Shown here: in pieces, positions 11,164 through 40,895 of the stretch
How the letters are laid out: each line of letters starts with the position of its first letter
Position numbering within the stretch: position 1 is the first letter of the stretch
Assembly: GCF_024868665.1 (NCBI RefSeq)
Contig: NC_079906.1
Location: forward strand, 13,454,807 to 13,518,806
Direction of reading: 5' to 3'
Length of the DNA stretch: 64,000 bases
Origin: Triplophysa rosa
Lineage: Eukaryota > Chordata > Actinopteri > Cypriniformes > Nemacheilidae
The notes under the pieces: model-generated
The model's input: only the letters and a program-made list of their open reading frames with translations
What the model was told of the DNA's origin: nothing
The model's database searches: none
Position numbers and translations under genes: made by a program

Positions 11164-12402
11164 CAACATTTGAGTTTCATTTCCAAACAGCATGTTGAGT
11201 TGAGATGGTTAATTCACACACAGATCATGAGTTGTATCTCTCTCATGCAGAACAAATCTGAGTCGCATTTTAATTTGGCTCTCTCTATCTGTACTGCACT
11301 TTAAATATCATAAATCTGTTCTCATTATTTTTCATCCTTCTGAATGGAGGCAATTTTCCATCCTTCTGAATGGAGACCATGCCAAACGTCATGGCAAGCG
11401 TGTGTCAATATGCAGGAGAAAGTAGCTGGCACTGTCTAGCAGATTCAGTAATATTTAACATACCCTTTATGTCTCCATCCTTCCATATAAAACACACATT
11501 CGTTTGAAATCCGACAGGATCAAGAAAGGTTTTGTTTCATTCTGAGACATCTGAAACCCACTTTAAGACTGCACAGGAGCACAGGTTTTATGAATGATGG
11601 CAAAGAATTTGACAATGACAAAATAGCTTGTCTTTTTTTACACATATAAAAAGCAAGACACAAAGAAAATAAATACAGCGAAAGATAAATAAAAAAACAA
11701 TAGTTTAAGGTAATGCATTTCAATACAGAGGATGCACAAAACAGTAAGTGCTATCAATGCTGCAGTCTTTTTAAAACAAAGAACTTTTTACGACACTCCC
11801 TAACTTTGGAAGATTGTTTTTTTTAATGCAAGACACTCGCTTCAAAACACAGTTCTGAAATAATGAAATTGATTTAATGAAAAATTTGAACGAATCATTC
11901 AAATAAACACAACATTCCATCCTTCATATGATTTAGATCATGTGTGTTTCATTGGGTTTCCTATAGCTCAAAAGTTAGTAGACTACCGTAATAATACATT
12001 TTAATATTATTTTAATGCATGTTCTGCTTTTTTATTTTTATTTGTAATTTTGCTTTGTTTAATGTCTGAATGGCACTATGTTTCGATATGATCTGTTTAG
12101 CTTAATAAAAGGAGCACATTTTATAATGACACCGGACGTTTTATCCACTGCATGTCATGTTAATGTGATGTTGTTGACAAATATCAGAAATGTCTTCATA
12201 ATTAAAGGTAATTGTGTTATCAGAGTACCAGCGTACGCTGTGTAATTCATTGTATTAGACATAGGGAACTAGGTAGTGGAATAAGACACACCCATTATCT
12301 TCTAATAGGATTTAATGTATATGTGTGTATTGTGTTTGTGCGTGAGGTTGATGGAGTGTATCAAGCACCATCGTGAACACCCGTGATTGTGTCTCTGCAC
12401 CT
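11164..12402 (-). other. Probable 3' UTR and downstream flank of the semaphorin gene
   Basis: No exon was found. AATAAA-type motifs on the minus strand lie near 12030-12045. The 3' UTR probably begins right after the stop at 12403, but its end is uncertain. Confidence 0.35.
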
Positions 12403-27531
<15,129 letters not shown>

Positions 27532-27572
27532 CCTTCTCAGGTATTTACAAACACTGCACAACTTGGCACACA

Positions 27573-28189
27573 AAGCTTGCCACGGAGTATATTACACACA
27601 CGCTTTCTTTGTATCTTCTGCTCAACAATAAAACACACAAAGAGTGTCTACCTCATCTTAGCATCAAACACACCTCTGCTTAAGTGTATGTATAAGTGTT
27701 TGCGCTGTCGACAAAGCGCAGTGTAATATAATCCAGCTCAGGTCAGTATTGCAGTGAAATCCACTCTTCATCTGCTGCTCTACTCCTCCTTGTATACAGT
27801 ATTGCCGTCTGAATCTCTCTCTCTCTCTCTGAGTCTCTTCTGTGTACGTTCCTCACTTTTATTGTTTTGCGTTCTGCATCTCTCTGCCTCTCATCTTTTT
27901 ACTCTCTACGTTATGATGTCTCTCTCTCTCCCTCCTTTCTCTCCTTAAGTCTTCTGTCATTCACTCTTTTCTTTCAAACACTCGCCTGCTGAGAAGGAGG
28001 GATCTGCCCCATTTGTGCGGACTCTCTCTCTCTCGCTGTCTTATGTCTCTTTTCTGTCTCAGTCCCCGTGTCTATATCTGTTTATAAAACAGCTGCTGAA
28101 TGTATTCTGTCTCTTTCCATTCATTTGCTTAATGACTGTATAAATTTCAGGTTGTCTTTCTGCTTTTTCATCTCCTACCAACTTGTTTA
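27573..28189. other. Upstream flank of the semaphorin start codon
   Basis: CT-rich tracts near 27811-27830, 27921-27940 and 28021-28036. No TATA box or 5' UTR exon could be assigned. The semaphorin promoter may lie here or further upstream. Confidence 0.35.
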
Positions 28190-28462
28190 GTCCCCCCACA
28201 CACACACATGTTGGGTTTCCATGTTTTATGGGGACAATGGTTTTTATACTGTACAAACTGTATATCATATTCCCTACCCCTAAACCTAACAATCACACAC
28301 AACTGTCTGCTCTTTTAGATTTTCAAAAAAGTTAATTCTGTATGATTTATAAGCTTGTTTCCTCATGGGGACCACAAAATGTCCCCACACGGACAAGGAT
28401 TTTGGATATTGCCATCTTTGTGGGGACATTTTGTCCCCATACCGTAGGGTTTACCCTTCCCA
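28190..28462. repeat. TGGGGAC dispersed repeat, most complete copy
   Basis: Contains TTATGGGGACAATGG, TTTTTATACTGTACAAACTG, CCCTACCCCTAAACCTAAC, CATGGGGACC and TTTTGTCCCCATACCGTAGG. A short CA run lies at the left and a long (CA)n at the right. Confidence 0.65.
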
Positions 28463-28480
28463 CGCATTGCACGCACACGC

Positions 28481-28522
<42 letters not shown>

Positions 28523-28535
28523 GCACACACACACG

Positions 28536-28579
<44 letters not shown>

Positions 28580-28592
28580 CACACAAACGCAC
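28463..28592. repeat. Compound (CA)n(CG)n microsatellite
   Basis: About 130 bases of CA repeats with scattered GCAC units. Frames on both strands here are repeat artefacts. Confidence 0.95.
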
Positions 28593-30300
28593 TAACCTAA
28601 TTAAATCACACAACATCAGAATGAATGGTAACTGAATTAGGTCACCAAAATATTTAAAGAAACATCAAAAGAATGCGAAAATAATTTCTCCTCCCCAAAG
28701 CTCCAAAGCAGCCTGCAAGCGCATACAAACACAGCTCTAAAGGACTATAGTTTTTACACCGTTTCTCCGAAATAAAACCGAGAGCATCCGAGATAAAAGG
28801 GAACAATATGAATGTTGCGCCCTCTAGTGACTGAATGAAGATAATGCTCCAATCAACCATTCTCCAGTTTATATTATAAAGTGTAAAAGCTGTTTACTGT
28901 ACAGTAAAACTAGACAGTTAAGTTTTCTGTTACTTACAAACTTACCTTACAATAGATTACCGATTTGAAAACCAAAATTTTGCAGAAATTATGAAAAACA
29001 TTTCTTATTTAGTATAAAGTATATTTACCAAAGTGAAACACAGATGAAACAGTGGGTGACATGTGGGATATATTAAAAGCACTATGGTGATACCATGGTA
29101 CGGACTGTATGGAACTGTAAGATAAGCATGGCACTTTGGGGTAGGGTTGTCACGGTACCATAAACATGTCTTACGATACTAAACCAGCTGAAGTATCTCG
29201 ATACCAAGTAGTATCACAATGCTGTGCCATATAATTCAAAACTATACAAAAAACACAGATTTAGATGTAACATTTTGTATTTACTATAGTAAACTGTACT
29301 ATAGACTAGAATATGTTGTTGTATTAACTGTAGTAATTGGATAAATTGTAGCAAATACATTTACATTTAGTCATTTGTGAATACTATAAATAAATACTGT
29401 AGTATACTGAAATATTTACTATGATAAGACTCAAAAACACTAGTATCTATGCGTTGTAGTAGTTTACTGTAGTAAATACTAAAGTACACTAAATCATTTT
29501 TCACGTAGGAACTACTTCAAATGTTGTACAAATTGAATTGATACAGCAGTCTTTATAAAGGGAAATATTAGGCTTACTTTAATGCAGAACTAAAACGGCC
29601 AGTAGGTGGCGTCAATTTTCCACTGAGTTAGTGAATCATTTAACCAACTCGTTCAAATCGCCAATTTGAATCTTTAACTTGTCCGAGACATTCAAAACAC
29701 ACATTCATTTTGGAGATAAACACCGCAAAAAGGCAGATGTAAGTGTTCAAATAAATATTAATGTGCATATGCAACATTAACTACGATACTACCGTTTCAA
29801 AAATAGAGAGGCATCGCGGGCTAAAAACTGAACACTAAACCTTTAAGGTGATATTTTGTTGAACACTAGGAAAATTTTGCTTCTCACGTGATGAATAATT
29901 GTTCCGCTTCTCATATATGTAAAGTAGTAAAGTCAAGGAATCCCAAAACATGCCTTACCGCTCTATATATAAAATGACAGATCAGAAGTTGCATTTCTCC
30001 TAAGAAAACGGAAAAACAATAACCGTTACTGGTTGTGATGTTGACCCTATCCCCTGTGTATTTTATAAACTGACTGAAACTTGTTTAAAACGCTCACCAG
30101 AGTCTATTTCCCATTTGATGTTGGGTTATAGTAGATTTTGTTTTCTCTATTTTGTTTATGTATTTTATAGTTTTAGTCCTCAAGTGTCTTACCTTCCTGA
30201 GGCTCATTACTTTAAATTACTTTTATAGCACGGAAAACCCACGACACTGAAAAGGTTTTGAGCATTCCGCGCTCCCGCACCGCCTGCCCGGTTTCCATCA
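28593..30300. other. Intergenic, repeat-derived, no gene recognised
   Basis: A hAT-like end, TAGGGTTGTCACGGTACC, begins at 29145, followed by many TACTGTAGTA-type steps. I found no matching right end. No coding exon was seen. Confidence 0.4.
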
Positions 30301-30316
30301 GCTGTCCGTTTATTCA

Positions 30317-30326
30317 TCTCTCTCTC

Positions 30327-30377
<51 letters not shown>
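30317..30377. repeat. (CT)n microsatellite next to the promoter-like block
   Basis: About 60 bases of CT repeats with one interruption near 30332, ending 36 bases before the first inverted CCAAT box. Confidence 0.9.
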
Positions 30378-30382
<5 letters not shown>

Positions 30383-30780
30383 TCCCGCCCACACACGTGC
30401 ATCACTACGTTCTGATTGGGCGAGCGGGGAAGCGATGAGCTCATATTGGTTAAAAATAGCTTCACGCGCTGGGGCTAAAAATAGGCGTATATATAAACCT
30501 CGGCGCTTCACCGAGAGTCGACGCACTCGACGCAGTAGTAGCGGGGATCGTTCCCTGAGAGCGCAATAGACCGAGAAGGGAGAAGAAAGAAAGGGCGGCG
30601 GCCGATTTCTCTCGGTCCCGCGTCACGGCGCAGTCTTTCACAAGAAAGACAGAAAAATGGCATGGCGTTGAGCTTTTCAGCCAGCCCGGGTTTGGGTGTA
30701 GCCCGCCGGGGGTGGTGGCTGCATGACCATTTCCTTCCTTCCTCAGCAAGTCATGTTTTTTCATCAGTCAAATAAAAGTA
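30378..30780 (+). promoter_or_regulatory. CpG-rich TATA promoter-like block and short possible transcript
   Basis: In plus-strand order: inverted CCAAT boxes (ATTGG at 30415 and 30445), two MEF2-like boxes (TTAAAAATAG at 30450, CTAAAAATAG at 30475), and TATATATAAA at 30488-30497. A GC- and CpG-rich stretch to about 30720 follows, and AATAAA lies near 30770. A start near 30518-30525 is predicted. No long coding frame follows; an ATG in good context (30657) is closed after four codons. It may be a first exon, a non-coding RNA promoter, or act towards the semaphorin gene. Confidence 0.5.
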
Positions 30781-31484
30781 GGCTGTGTTTCACCCAGAAT
30801 GGGTGCATTGCATAATATCCGAGAATTATGCGCTGTAGTGTCATTAGCCGTTTGGTGAAGACGGTTGAGGAAATTAATCATAAATCCAGTTTTGAATCCC
30901 AGTACCCACAGGCAGTTCAAAAATGATCATGAATAAGCACAACTTTAGTTTTTTACGCGGTGTCTTAGTCATTGTTCTGTAAGAGTGGAGAAGTGGTCTA
31001 AAAACAGCACATACTGTTCACTAACTAGATAGACCTGCTCAAGCTTTCCAGCCCTATTACACATTTCCAGTTTTGTCTATTCCATTACTGCGTAGTAGCA
31101 ATTGTCCCATCACTTCATAAGTTCTTCAGTCCTCCAGTGTCTTTTTTCTAAGGCTCATTTCCAGGTACATGACATGGGATTTTATGCTACCAGTTAATTT
31201 TATGTAAAAGTTAGCTGCAAATGTGAAAATGGTGCAACGCCCACACCAGAAACAGACTTCATTTTAAAATCAATGGTTTTTTTTGAAAGTAGCAGAAATA
31301 AATCCTGGGTTTCTATACAAGTTCTTTAGAATGAAATGCTAGCATATTGTTTACTGCATATCGTTCTGCTATTTTTTTGCAATTGTAGAACTTCGTAGGT
31401 GTGTTCCACGTACACCCACTTTCGACTACATATTCATACTGTAGTATGCAGTTATGGTCAAAGCCTTCAATGTTAACAGAAATG

Positions 31485-31850
31485 GGCTTAAAGTAACAGT
31501 TCACCCAAGTTGTTGTAGATCCGTTTACATTTCTGATGAACAGAAAGATATTTGGAAAAATGCTTGTAACCAAACAGTTCTTGGCCACCATTGACTACCA
31601 TAGTAGGAAAAATGCTTTATAAATCTTTGTTCTGTTGAACACAAAAGAAGATATTTTGAAAAATGTAGGAAAGCAAACAGTTCTGGGGCACTTTTTACTA
31701 ACATTGTTATTTTTCCTCCTATGGTAGTCAGTGATGGCCAAGAACTGTTTGGTTACAAGCGTTATTCCACATATCATTCTCTCAACAAAGAAATTTATAC
31801 AGATTTGGAACAGGGTGAATAAATGATGACAGAACTGTTCATTTAAGATT
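31485..31850. mobile_element. Palindromic copy of the TTCTTTTGTG repeat
   Basis: Left GTTCACCCAA, AAGATATTTGG, CCAAACAGTTCTTGGCCACC and a central AGAAGATATTTTGAA are mirrored on the right by GGCCAAGAACTGTTTGG, AAATTTATACAGATTTGG and AATGATGACAG. Similar copies lie at 56640 and 62390. Confidence 0.65.
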
Positions 31851-31969
31851 AATCGTGTTTTTTTTCTTTAGCATCAATAACATTCTGCTGTTTTCCAAAG
31901 ATCTTGATATGAGCTGTATGATCCGGTCATTCTCTGCATTAGATGACCACACACACAAACACAAAGAAC

Positions 31970-32595
31970 TGCTCTGTATAGAACATATTTTATTACACAA
32001 GTTTACCAAGTCTAGTTTACAAATACATTTTCCAGTCCTGATTGTGTGTAGCAATACACACGTTCATATGTACAGGTATGTATACATATTACCCCCCACC
32101 CCATGCCCTTTTAGCACTAAAACAGCCATTTTGTACTTTTGCTCTGAAATCCCAATCTTTTCCCAATCTAAAGAAAACCTTAAAATGATTTACATACAGA
32201 AACAACAAGTCAGCCCTGTTTCAAGATGCAGAAAAATCCCAGCATATGCGGGATGGGCTGAGATATTGATTGGTAGTTTACAGGATCGCACCTTTCCAAT
32301 CAGCCCACTGGGTAGAGTGACAGCATTTGGCAGGTGGGCAAGCTTGAAGGATACCACAATTTCAGGTAAAGCATCAAAAAAGTCCCAAGTTCTTTTAAAT
32401 ACTGATAAACATCTCCATGACTAAAAATATATGAACAAAAGGAAAAAGACAAAAACAAAGCTTTTTTGTCGCTGGGATCTCTTTCCCAAAGCTTTTGGCG
32501 AATGTGAGGGGGATGTATGACTGAGTAAACAGAGGTGTGCCCCTCACACACTCTTTTGGAGCCCCAGTACAGGAATCAAGTCTATTTCAAAGCAT
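31970..32595 (-). other. rhoa: rhoa 3' UTR
   Basis: AATAAA on the minus strand at 31989-31994 lies about 600 bases after the rhoa stop at 32596. No other coding signal was seen in between. Confidence 0.45.
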
Positions 32596-34198
<1,603 letters not shown>

Positions 34199-34279
34199 TT
34201 AGTCGCTATGGTTACAACACACTGTGATGGAACATATTCCATTTGTCAATGTCATTTTCTGCAAGGTACAATGTTTAAT

Positions 34280-35002
34280 ATGAACAGTAGGGCTGTCACG
34301 ATTATTAAATAATCGTCTCATAACGATTGTTTGACCTCATCGCGATGATTTCGGATCATCGCAATTATCGCACATCTCTATAGAAGACACTAGGGGGAGC
34401 TGTAGTGCATCTGCATATTTTAGTGTATATATTGTTACTAAAGCATGGTAATACTTGTAAAATGTACCACCACAACACAATCACTTAAAAAAAAACTAAA
34501 ACATATACAAATTACCTGCAGTACAATTTAATATTATTTAAGCAAATCTCAGTGTGAAAACCAGTCTACCAAAATTTCATTAACACACAAGTAAAATTTT
34601 ACTGTAGTCTTGCAAGTGAGAAAAAAACAGACTAGAAGCTTTTCTAGGACTGATAGTATTTAATGGTGGCTTCAATTCACACCTGATCAATTTACTTCAT
34701 TTACAAGTATTTGGTGGTTGTATTATTGACAGATAAAAGCCTAAACCTTAAATATATGATGACCCAATTTTTTCCGATGTATTTCCAAGAAAAAAACATA
34801 GTCTTGTATTCAGAACAATATGGTCGTTTCAATCGCAGAATCAAAAATGAATGAGAATTAAATGTCAAAGCTCAAAAACAGACAATTAATCGCCATAATC
34901 GCCAAAGCCCTAAAACAGACAATTAATCGCCATAATCGCAATGATTTATTAGACAATTAATCGTCAATCAAATTTCATAATCGTGACAGCCCTAATGAAC
35001 AG
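34280..35002. mobile_element. 707-bp hAT-type MITE with 8-bp TSD in rhoa intron 1
   Basis: The ends TAGGGCTGTCACGATTAT and ATAATCGTGACAGCCCTA are inverted repeats (element 34288-34994). ATGAACAG occurs directly on both sides (34280-34287 and 34995-35002). Eight-base target duplications are typical of hAT transposons. No transposase frame is present. Confidence 0.88.
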
Positions 35003-35779
35003 TCAGTGCCTATGTTCTACAACCACATTTCAGGCATCAGGCCCCTGTATGACAGTCCTCCACCATTACAACATCCTCTAAACAACACCTTTCAGGCCCA
35101 CGAAGCAAAATTCCACTGGTTTAGAGACTTCAGATTCTTTAGTTGACTCATCAAAGCCAACAGAGACATCCGAAACCTTTACCATAGTGGGTTCAATATG
35201 GCCGTAAATGAACCATCCCGTCCAATAACAAAAACATAATACGACACTATATTTTCCAATCCAGAAGAGCCGTTTAAATAGAGGCTGATCTAGAAGTGTC
35301 TGTTAGCTGGGCCAGATGTCTTTTGAAGTGGAAGCTGCACCCCAGAGGTAAGATAAAGCTGGCAGCTACAGAACAGACTGCACATTATTGATGAACAGGC
35401 CCGCGGCGATGAGAGCCGTTCAGATGGACAGTAGATTAAACACTGACACTCACACACATAGAAGCAAATCTGAAAATCAAAGTCCAAAAAAAGAAGCAAT
35501 GCCTCACCGTAAAAAGATCAGCTATTGATCCAAATGTGTGAGATTCCTATCATAACTTCAACACATAACTATATTAAAAGACATGGTCGGCTAATGAGAT
35601 GCTGTGTTGATCTTTGAATGAGGGCCTGGATCAAAGAACCTCCATAAGGTGATGTTCCTACACATCAGCCTTTACTTACGTAAGCTCCAACGGATTTCAG
35701 TACTACGGGGTCATCTGGGGCCACATGACATTTCTGAGTAATATGTAGGATTGCAAAAACACTGTCCTGAGCAGAACTT

Positions 35780-36050
35780 AAAGGGATAGCTCAACCACAA
35801 AGGCAATTCTGTCCTCGTCTACTTGCCCAATTTCTTTTCAAAATTAAAAGTAAAACCTGTGATTTTCTTTTTTCTGCAGAATACAAAAGAAGATATTATG
35901 AAGAATGTTAGCCAAACAACATTGGACCCCATTGACTTCCATCCATTGTATTTTCTCAAAATATCTTCTTTCATGTACCACAGAAGAAAGTGTCATATGG
36001 GTTTTAAACAACATGAAGGTGGAAAAATAAAGTGATCTACCCCTTTAAAA
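35780..36050. repeat. Copy of the TTCTTTTGTG repeat in rhoa intron 1
   Basis: AAAGGGATAGCTCAACCACA at the left, an ATACAAAAGAAGATATTATG core, ATTGGACCCCATTGACTTCC and a CTACCCCTTTAAA end match the dispersed family. Confidence 0.6.
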
Positions 36051-36999
36051 TTATATATTCAAAATGACAGATAATCCTGACACCTGTTGTTTTAATGACA
36101 GTTTTACAACATTATATGAGATTATAGGCCTGTATTTAATAGAAACTAATGGCCATTGAGATTCATATGAACATTCATCTATTAAAATCTCACTGTTATT
36201 GTGCCTGACCAGCCTGTACCATTGTATCCTGATTAAAATGTCTATAGAGGTAATTTAAATGTCTTATTTAAATTATGTAATAATAATATCGCTTTAACAC
36301 AGCAAACTAAACTAATGCACTTCATGTGAAGCAATCTGAATAAAGACAAAGTACTATAAAATAAAACAGCCAATAATAACCAACACTAGAAATGCTCAAA
36401 CGTAAAACCATCAATTTAAATATAAATTGTCGTTAATGACAATGACAGGATTAATAAAACATGCACAATTCACATTATGTGTCCCATTGAAATCAGCCCA
36501 CACATCTTACATACTTTTGTATTTTTAAATCTATTAATTATGTTACACTAAAGAAAAATTAAAGACACACAAGAATTATATGACAGATAGCGTTAAATAC
36601 ATGTCTAATCTCACAGTTATGTCTAAATCTGAGAAATTATGCGCGTGTCTGGGTCGAGTTTTAACGTTAGCTCTCTGATAAATCAACACAAAGACAAATC
36701 GCTTCTGTCACATATACGACTACTGATGGAAGTCACGCCTAAACACTTTCTCGTAAAGTTTCCTGCTTTCTACACAGATTTTAGTGCATTTCCCCAACTC
36801 TGAAGGTCTGGGAAAATGTTTTAACGGGTTAAATAATCTGGAGGGATCTTGCGGAAGCGGCGAACGGTCATTCGGTGAGCTGCTCACTACACCACCGTGA
36901 CAAAAAGTAGTTTAAAAACAACACCTTCGCTGTAAAATCAGAACACAACGTTTGTAAAGCATCAACACGCGAATATATGTAAAGATAAAGTAGTCTTAC

Positions 37000-37110
37000 T
37001 TGTTGTTTAAGTGGCTAACCGTTGTTTTTTGTATTCCAACGGTGGAGCTCCGTCGCCTCTTCTGTCCTAAAGAATAAACCGTTGCCGAGTGCGCGCGGCG
37101 CGCGGTGCGC
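37000..37110 (-). promoter_or_regulatory. rhoa: rhoa 5' UTR exon and CpG promoter
   Basis: On the minus strand, AACAACAA followed by GTAAGACT (GT at 36998-36999) is a good donor pairing with the acceptor just before the rhoa ATG. The exon starts around 37075. Immediately upstream the GC-rich GCGCGCGGCGCGCGGTGCGC block (near 37090) looks like a CpG-island promoter without a TATA box. Confidence 0.6.
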
Positions 37111-37248
37111 GGGCATTCAGTAGGGGGAAGGGATGGCGGGAACGAGCTTGAGCCACGCCTGCGCGATCACGTTAAAGAGTTTATTTGGCGGTGGATGAAT
37201 GACCGCTCTAACAAGGCAGTTTGTGTCATGAAGTTAAACATATACAGA

Positions 37249-38997
37249 TATATATGCAGTGCTCGAATTGAAGGGGGGCTGGGGGCATCCGGGACCCCCA
37301 TAACGCATTAGGGACCCCAATAAGAAGTAAAAAATAGACTTAGGGGGGTCCCTCAGATACTTTTATTTGAGTAAAAATGATAATGACAAATGTGATTAAA
37401 TTCATGCAATGGATATGGTAAATTTCGTGAATTAATTATTTACAATAATTGATATTAAGTTTGTTTATGAGCTAGTTGTCATGTCTCTTTAAATTTTAAA
37501 CGCCCCGCCCCACGTCTAAACACCGCTGAGCGCAGGACATCGTTGACATCATAGACATGATGTAACTATAACTAGACGCTGCATTGGCGGCTTTGCTCCG
37601 CTGTTGCGATACGTCAATGGCGCCGCTATATTGGTGAGGGCAACAGTGCACTAAAAGCCCACTGAACCCAATGGGAGAGCTGCGCTTTTTCGGCATTAAA
37701 AGCACAATCACGTTTAAATTTCTTAACATGTTTCAATGGTTTACGATATACGTATAGAGTACAACTTTACCAAGTCTCTAGTTGCTTCGTGTCTCGATTA
37801 TAGCTACTTTAAAATTAATGGTTGTCATAAGGAAATGTGAAATCCATTATTTGTGTCTGTTATTCGTGAGAATCCACTAGATTGGCACCCTGTTCAGTGA
37901 TATGTTGTAGACAAGACAAGCAACAGAATAAATAAACACGTTGCAGTAGTCGAGAATAAAACAGACATGCAACCTAGAGATTGTTTCTGAGATTTATTTG
38001 AATCATCAAACAAAAGTTTAATTTAATAGTTTAATTTACGTGTTATATAAAAACGAATGTTTTTCACTGTGGAAATGGCTTTTTCTGTAGTAGTTTTAGA
38101 CAATAAAAGATAAAAGATGTTCTTTTATTTATCCGGTAAACCCGTTACAGCAGTAAAACATGATGTGATATAGTAAAACAAATAACACAGCCGTGCATTG
38201 TAAGTATGAAATAGCAGTATATAGTCATATAGTAAAGACGAATTGTTTTGATTTTTCCCATGATTTTAAAGTGAATGAAATTGTATAACCTTGTTTTTCA
38301 TGTCCAACGGCTACATACACGCTGCAAAGTTTCGGGAATTACATCGGCATATAAATGCTGGATTCACTCTTGAAATAGTTATGATTGACATATTGATAGC
38401 CATAGTTAGTTCCTGAATATAGCAGACTTTTGGACTGAAATGGTTGAATAGTCTGCTGACTGACAGACTCACTCATAACGGTCCCTTGCCGCCACCTACT
38501 GGACGTAACTATGTAAACTGCACTGAAATCGTTGAAAAATCCGTACAACACCAACACACAGACTGACAGCCGGTCTTGTCACAATTTATATTTTGAATAT
38601 CTAATAAACTAGTTTCTTGCATTTAAACAAGTCTTTTGGAACAAACATTATTATCATAAAGTGTCAATCATCAAGTTGTTTTTAGGGAAAATAGTAAATA
38701 CTACATTGGTAAATAATGCTAGAATTATTCTGTTGGACGTACACTACTGTTCAAAAGTCCTTTCTGTTCACCAAGCCTGCATTGATTTGATCCAAAATAC
38801 AGTAAAAGAAGCCTGTTCTTTTATGTAAGCTTGTTTTTAATAAATAGTTATAATATAGTTATGCATATTATGATCAAATATATTGTGTATTTTGTATAAA
38901 TTGTATATTGTAAGACTAACCCCCATCCCCACCAAAAAAAGTGTTATGGTGGGGACCCCCCCACAAACCTTGATTCAATTCGAGCACTGTATATATG
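37249..38997. mobile_element. 1.73-kb non-autonomous hAT-type element with 8-bp TSD
   Basis: CAGTGCTCGAATTGA at 37257 and its exact inverse TCAATTCGAGCACTG ending at 38989 are terminal repeats. TATATATG flanks both ends directly (37249-37256 and 38990-38997). A CpG-richer part (37500-37700) and a long AT-rich part contain no recognised gene. It lies about 150 bases upstream of the rhoa promoter. Confidence 0.85.
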
Positions 38998-39825
38998 GCG
39001 CCAGTAATGAAGCAAAAGTACCCTGATTATTTGAGGAAAAGTTAACTTTTTAGCCTAAAAATACAGCTGGAATCACAAAAAAATCCTATAAATGGGTAAA
39101 ATTTTTTGGACAAAGAAACTCTAAACAATCAAAAACATTTTATAAAAGATAATCAGCACTAAACGTACAATAAGTATTGTTTTAGGAATCAAACTTGAGC
39201 CAGTTTGAGTGGACCACGACCGCGTTGCGTGTTTGTTGCGCCATCTATTGGCGACAAAGTCACATTACACTTGCATTACTCTTGCCAAGAAATCCACCTG
39301 TTAATTAAACGAGGTCCACTGAAACATTATTTAGATAATTCCACATTTCGACTCCCATTATATACGGACACACTAGTTCTTTACTTTTAAGGTTGTTTTA
39401 AATGTAGTCAGGAAGCCGAATATTAGGATTATATGGTGGTTTGCTCCACTTCCAGTTGATGCAACGTGTTTAAGCAGGCCTTACATTGCATTTAGGAGGT
39501 ACATATTATAACATGCAATAACAAAAACATATACTTTTAAATATTACTTTAACAAGATTTCACTTTTACTTATGCCATATCAATAATCTTGCATATTATC
39601 TATGTTGCATAAGAAAACGAGTACCTGGCCCAGATCTGCATTAATGTTACTGCTTAATTCACTTAAGGCTGTACAAATATATCCTCCACTGGTAATGCAT
39701 GTGCTTTTTTTTAAATGACCACTATTAATAATTCAAATTAATTACATTAACATGAATAAAACATAGACAAAACATTTGATTAGAATCAATAAGGTCCTCT
39801 GTGACAGGTGTTCTCTTCATTCGGT
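38998..39825. other. Intergenic, no gene recognised
   Basis: AT-rich DNA between the hAT element and the tmem115 3' UTR, without a supportable exon. Confidence 0.4.
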
Positions 39826-39826
39826 T

Positions 39827-39832
39827 TTTATT
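39827..39832 (-). terminator. tmem115: Candidate poly(A) signal of tmem115
   Basis: TTTATT on the plus strand reads AATAAA on the minus strand. The 3' UTR would be about 1.07 kb (to 40895). Confidence 0.35.
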
Positions 39833-40895
39833 ACATATGAAAAGAGATCATAAAATTAGGCTGAAACCGGAAACAGAAAAGGAGAGAAAAACATCAAAGC
39901 TGACACCTACAGTACGAACCATAGGAAATAGATTAACACTTGCTAAAAACACAAATTAACAGTAAAACAATAGTGAAAATTCACCAACCCTACACAAAAA
40001 CAAATCTAGTTTGTCCAGAAGAAAAGGCTGGCATTATATCAGAACCTGCATTCAATGCAACTAAAGCCCCACTGTATAGACAATACGCGTTTTATAAAAA
40101 CAGGTCCATTATGCAAGCTCATAAATTAGAGTGAATTACTCTTATTAAAGCCAACACTTTTACAGACAAGTTATTTAAGTACAGATGAGGAAAGAACGAG
40201 TACAATAGGGGACAGAATTAGATTCTGTATTGCTATTATCATTTCAAACTATTCTGAATAAAAATATCTTTGAAAGGACTGTTAAACTCTCCTCTCTATT
40301 CATCCACACACAAATGTATCTTTCTTGAAAAGAGGAATCGCTGTGCCATATTCTGATCAGAGCACAACCTTTGATCAAGTTTTCTTTGAAAGGTCCCCAA
40401 ATTTGCATAAACATTCTTCACCTTTTGATTTTGTTAATCCCATCTTCGAACATCAAGACTTTTGCTTTCCTCCTGATGAAAGGCAAAAAAATACCAAACC
40501 AAGAAATAAAAAAAAGCAGGCAACAGTTACCCAAAAACATTTAGTTGAGTCTTACATAAATGTATAAACAGTTTTTAATCTCATCAATCATTTATTCAGA
40601 AAACACATATCCCAGAACCTTTACACAAGAGGCCATGGGGAAAGATTTTGTTTACAAAGCAAAAGTATCCTGCAGGTATTATCAGGCTAGTCCGAGGTTT
40701 TTGTACAGCTGTGGATGTCTTTGTAAAATGTTTAGTTTGCATTTTTGGGCTGAAGTTCTTTTTACTGTGTTCTCTTAGTGGCTACTTATGTTTGTGTATG
40801 TAAAACATTACCAGGAAGTGTGTCTCCAGTAGCATTTGTGATTGTAAAAGTAAACTTTACTCTGTTGGACAAAAGGTGAATTGCATGTGTATTTG

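Noticed and set aside
28342..28635. His-Thr repeat frames on both strands at 28.4-28.6 kb
   Set aside because: Translations of a (CA)n tract plus a dispersed repeat.
30258..30569. 103-codon plus-strand frame (Ser-Leu run then Arg-rich end)
   Set aside because: The Ser-Leu run is the (CT)n repeat, and the rest covers promoter elements (CCAAT, TATA), so it is unlikely to be coding.
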